A DNA stretch of 7,171 bases, taken from the NCBI GenBank assembly GCA_050732575.1, contig JBOHRF010000262.1, positions 1-7,171 of the forward strand. The letters are read 5' to 3'. The position numbers and the translations under genes are program-made. The stretch is from JBBDWZ01 sp050732575. GTDB taxonomy: Bacteria > Gemmatimonadota > Gemmatimonadetes > Longimicrobiales > RSA9. The notes under the pieces were generated by a model that was given only the letters and a program-made list of their open reading frames with translations, did not search any database and was not told where the DNA came from. Shown piece by piece: positions 6,445-7,171 of the stretch (its first letter is position 1; each line of letters opens with the position of its first letter).

Positions 6445-7171
6445 TCAGGGACCAGGGGGCGGATAGTTGATGCCACCGCCAAAGCAGTCTTCCACGCCGA
6501 ACGCCTGCAGGTCAGTCGTCTGCTGCGGAATCGGCAAGTTTGCGAGTGCAGGCTGACCGAACAGACCGTACAGCCACCTGAAATCCGTGTCCTCGGTCGC
6601 GACCGTGTGCGTAGTAAGCGCATCCCATTCGAGCGGATTCGTCGAACACAGGTTTGCGATCTTGACCCGGACGGTGGGCGTGAAGTTCTGGTCGCTTTTC
6701 TGCTGGGCCTTCTCAGCCTGGGTGGGCCCAATGTCGATGAATTGCTCGGCCACCGGCCCTTTGAGGTTCGATAGTTTCAGGGTCAGCGTGTCCTCTGCAA
6801 CGCGCTGTCTCCAGGTGACGACTTCCGCAAACTGACCTCCATATCCGTTTCCGTTGGCAGCGAGATGCGTGAACCGCCAGTTCCCATTGCCAATGGTTCC
6901 GCGCAGATCTCCGCCCTGCAACGTGGTACGAAACAGCAATGAAGCAGGCGGGTCAGCCTCGAACAACTCGTCGATGACTTCACGATTCGGCGCGATTCTC
7001 CGGAAGTCCGGGAGCTCGAGTGAGCGTTCTACTGGGCCGGCGTCTGCGATCCCGAAGTCCAGCTCTTGCTGGTCGAACTGATAGACGACCTCGAACCTCG
7101 GGCTGTCGATCGGGTCGCTTCTCGGCACCTGCACGTTCGGGCGCGCCAGGCGCGGCAGATGGGCGAGGTTG
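6445..7171 (-). CDS. Protein of unknown function, 5' part outside the window
   Basis: The frame is open through the right edge, with 12 more codons before the first possible GTG start at 7134. The true start probably lies outside the window; 241 residues are visible. I do not recognise a family. The visible part is mixed and polar, without a signal peptide, membrane span or obvious catalytic motif. Around the middle there is a Gly/Asn-rich stretch (IGNGNWRFTHLAANGNGYGG). Later comes a more conserved-looking segment with TVRVKIANLCSTNPLEWD and DTDFRWLYGLF. The last 17 residues change character to a Cys/Gly/Pro tail ending GGGINYPPPGP. Only two cysteines are present, one in each of the last two parts. 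The stop is 15 bases before the S8 protease ATG, so the two genes very likely share a transcript. A role as partner, substrate or inhibitor of that protease is inference from position alone. Confidence 0.8.
   Translation of the reverse strand, partial: NLAHLPRLARPNVQVPRSDPIDSPRFEVVYQFDQQELDFGIADAGPVERSLELPDFRRIAPNREVIDELFEADPPASLLFRTTLQGGDLRGTIGNGNWRFTHLAANGNGYGGQFAEVVTWRQRVAEDTLTLKLSNLKGPVAEQFIDIGPTQAEKAQQKSDQNFTPTVRVKIANLCSTNPLEWDALTTHTVATEDTDFRWLYGLFGQPALANLPIPQQTTDLQAFGVEDCFGGGINYPPPGP

Noticed and set aside
6445..7134. Complete gene starting at the GTG at 7134.
   Set aside because: The frame remains open through the window edge and no ribosome site precedes the GTG, so the real start is probably outside the window.

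Overview
The window looks like chromosomal DNA of a GC-rich bacterium. It holds five protein genes, four on the minus strand and one on the plus strand. Two of the products are secreted proteins whose signal peptides end in Ala-Gln. Together with the secreted S9A peptidase and the beta-helix/PA14 protein, this is in keeping with Gemmatimonadota, Acidobacteriota or similar soil lineages. That placement is an impression from style; no rRNA or other phylogenetic marker is present. I see no tRNA, rRNA, CRISPR array, transposase or phage gene. No stretch longer than about 200 bases lacks a gene.

Left part (1-2366): a complete secreted prolyl oligopeptidase (S9A) on the minus strand with all catalytic and substrate-binding landmarks intact. 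It is followed by a 200-base divergent intergenic region with a palindromic operator-like site. Centre (2367-3048): a small plus-strand gene for a soluble coiled-coil protein with a 21-bp in-frame minisatellite. Next comes a striking symmetric inverted-repeat element, about 160-167 bp, that fills the gap to the convergent next gene and includes that gene's stop codon.

Right part (3049-7171), all minus strand and so transcribed right to left: a partial gene of unknown function entering from the right edge, then 15 bases later a cytosolic S8 subtilisin-like protease with an unusual active site (HAMQ in place of HGTH, Asp at the oxyanion Asn position). After a 174-base gap comes a large secreted right-handed beta-helix protein with a C-terminal PA14 domain.

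The unknown gene and the S8 protease almost certainly form a transcription unit, and they are the best candidates for an undescribed pair (a protease with its partner, substrate or inhibitor). The POP and beta-helix genes look like ordinary peptide- and carbohydrate-related exported functions. The inverted-repeat element is the clearest structure not explained by coding.
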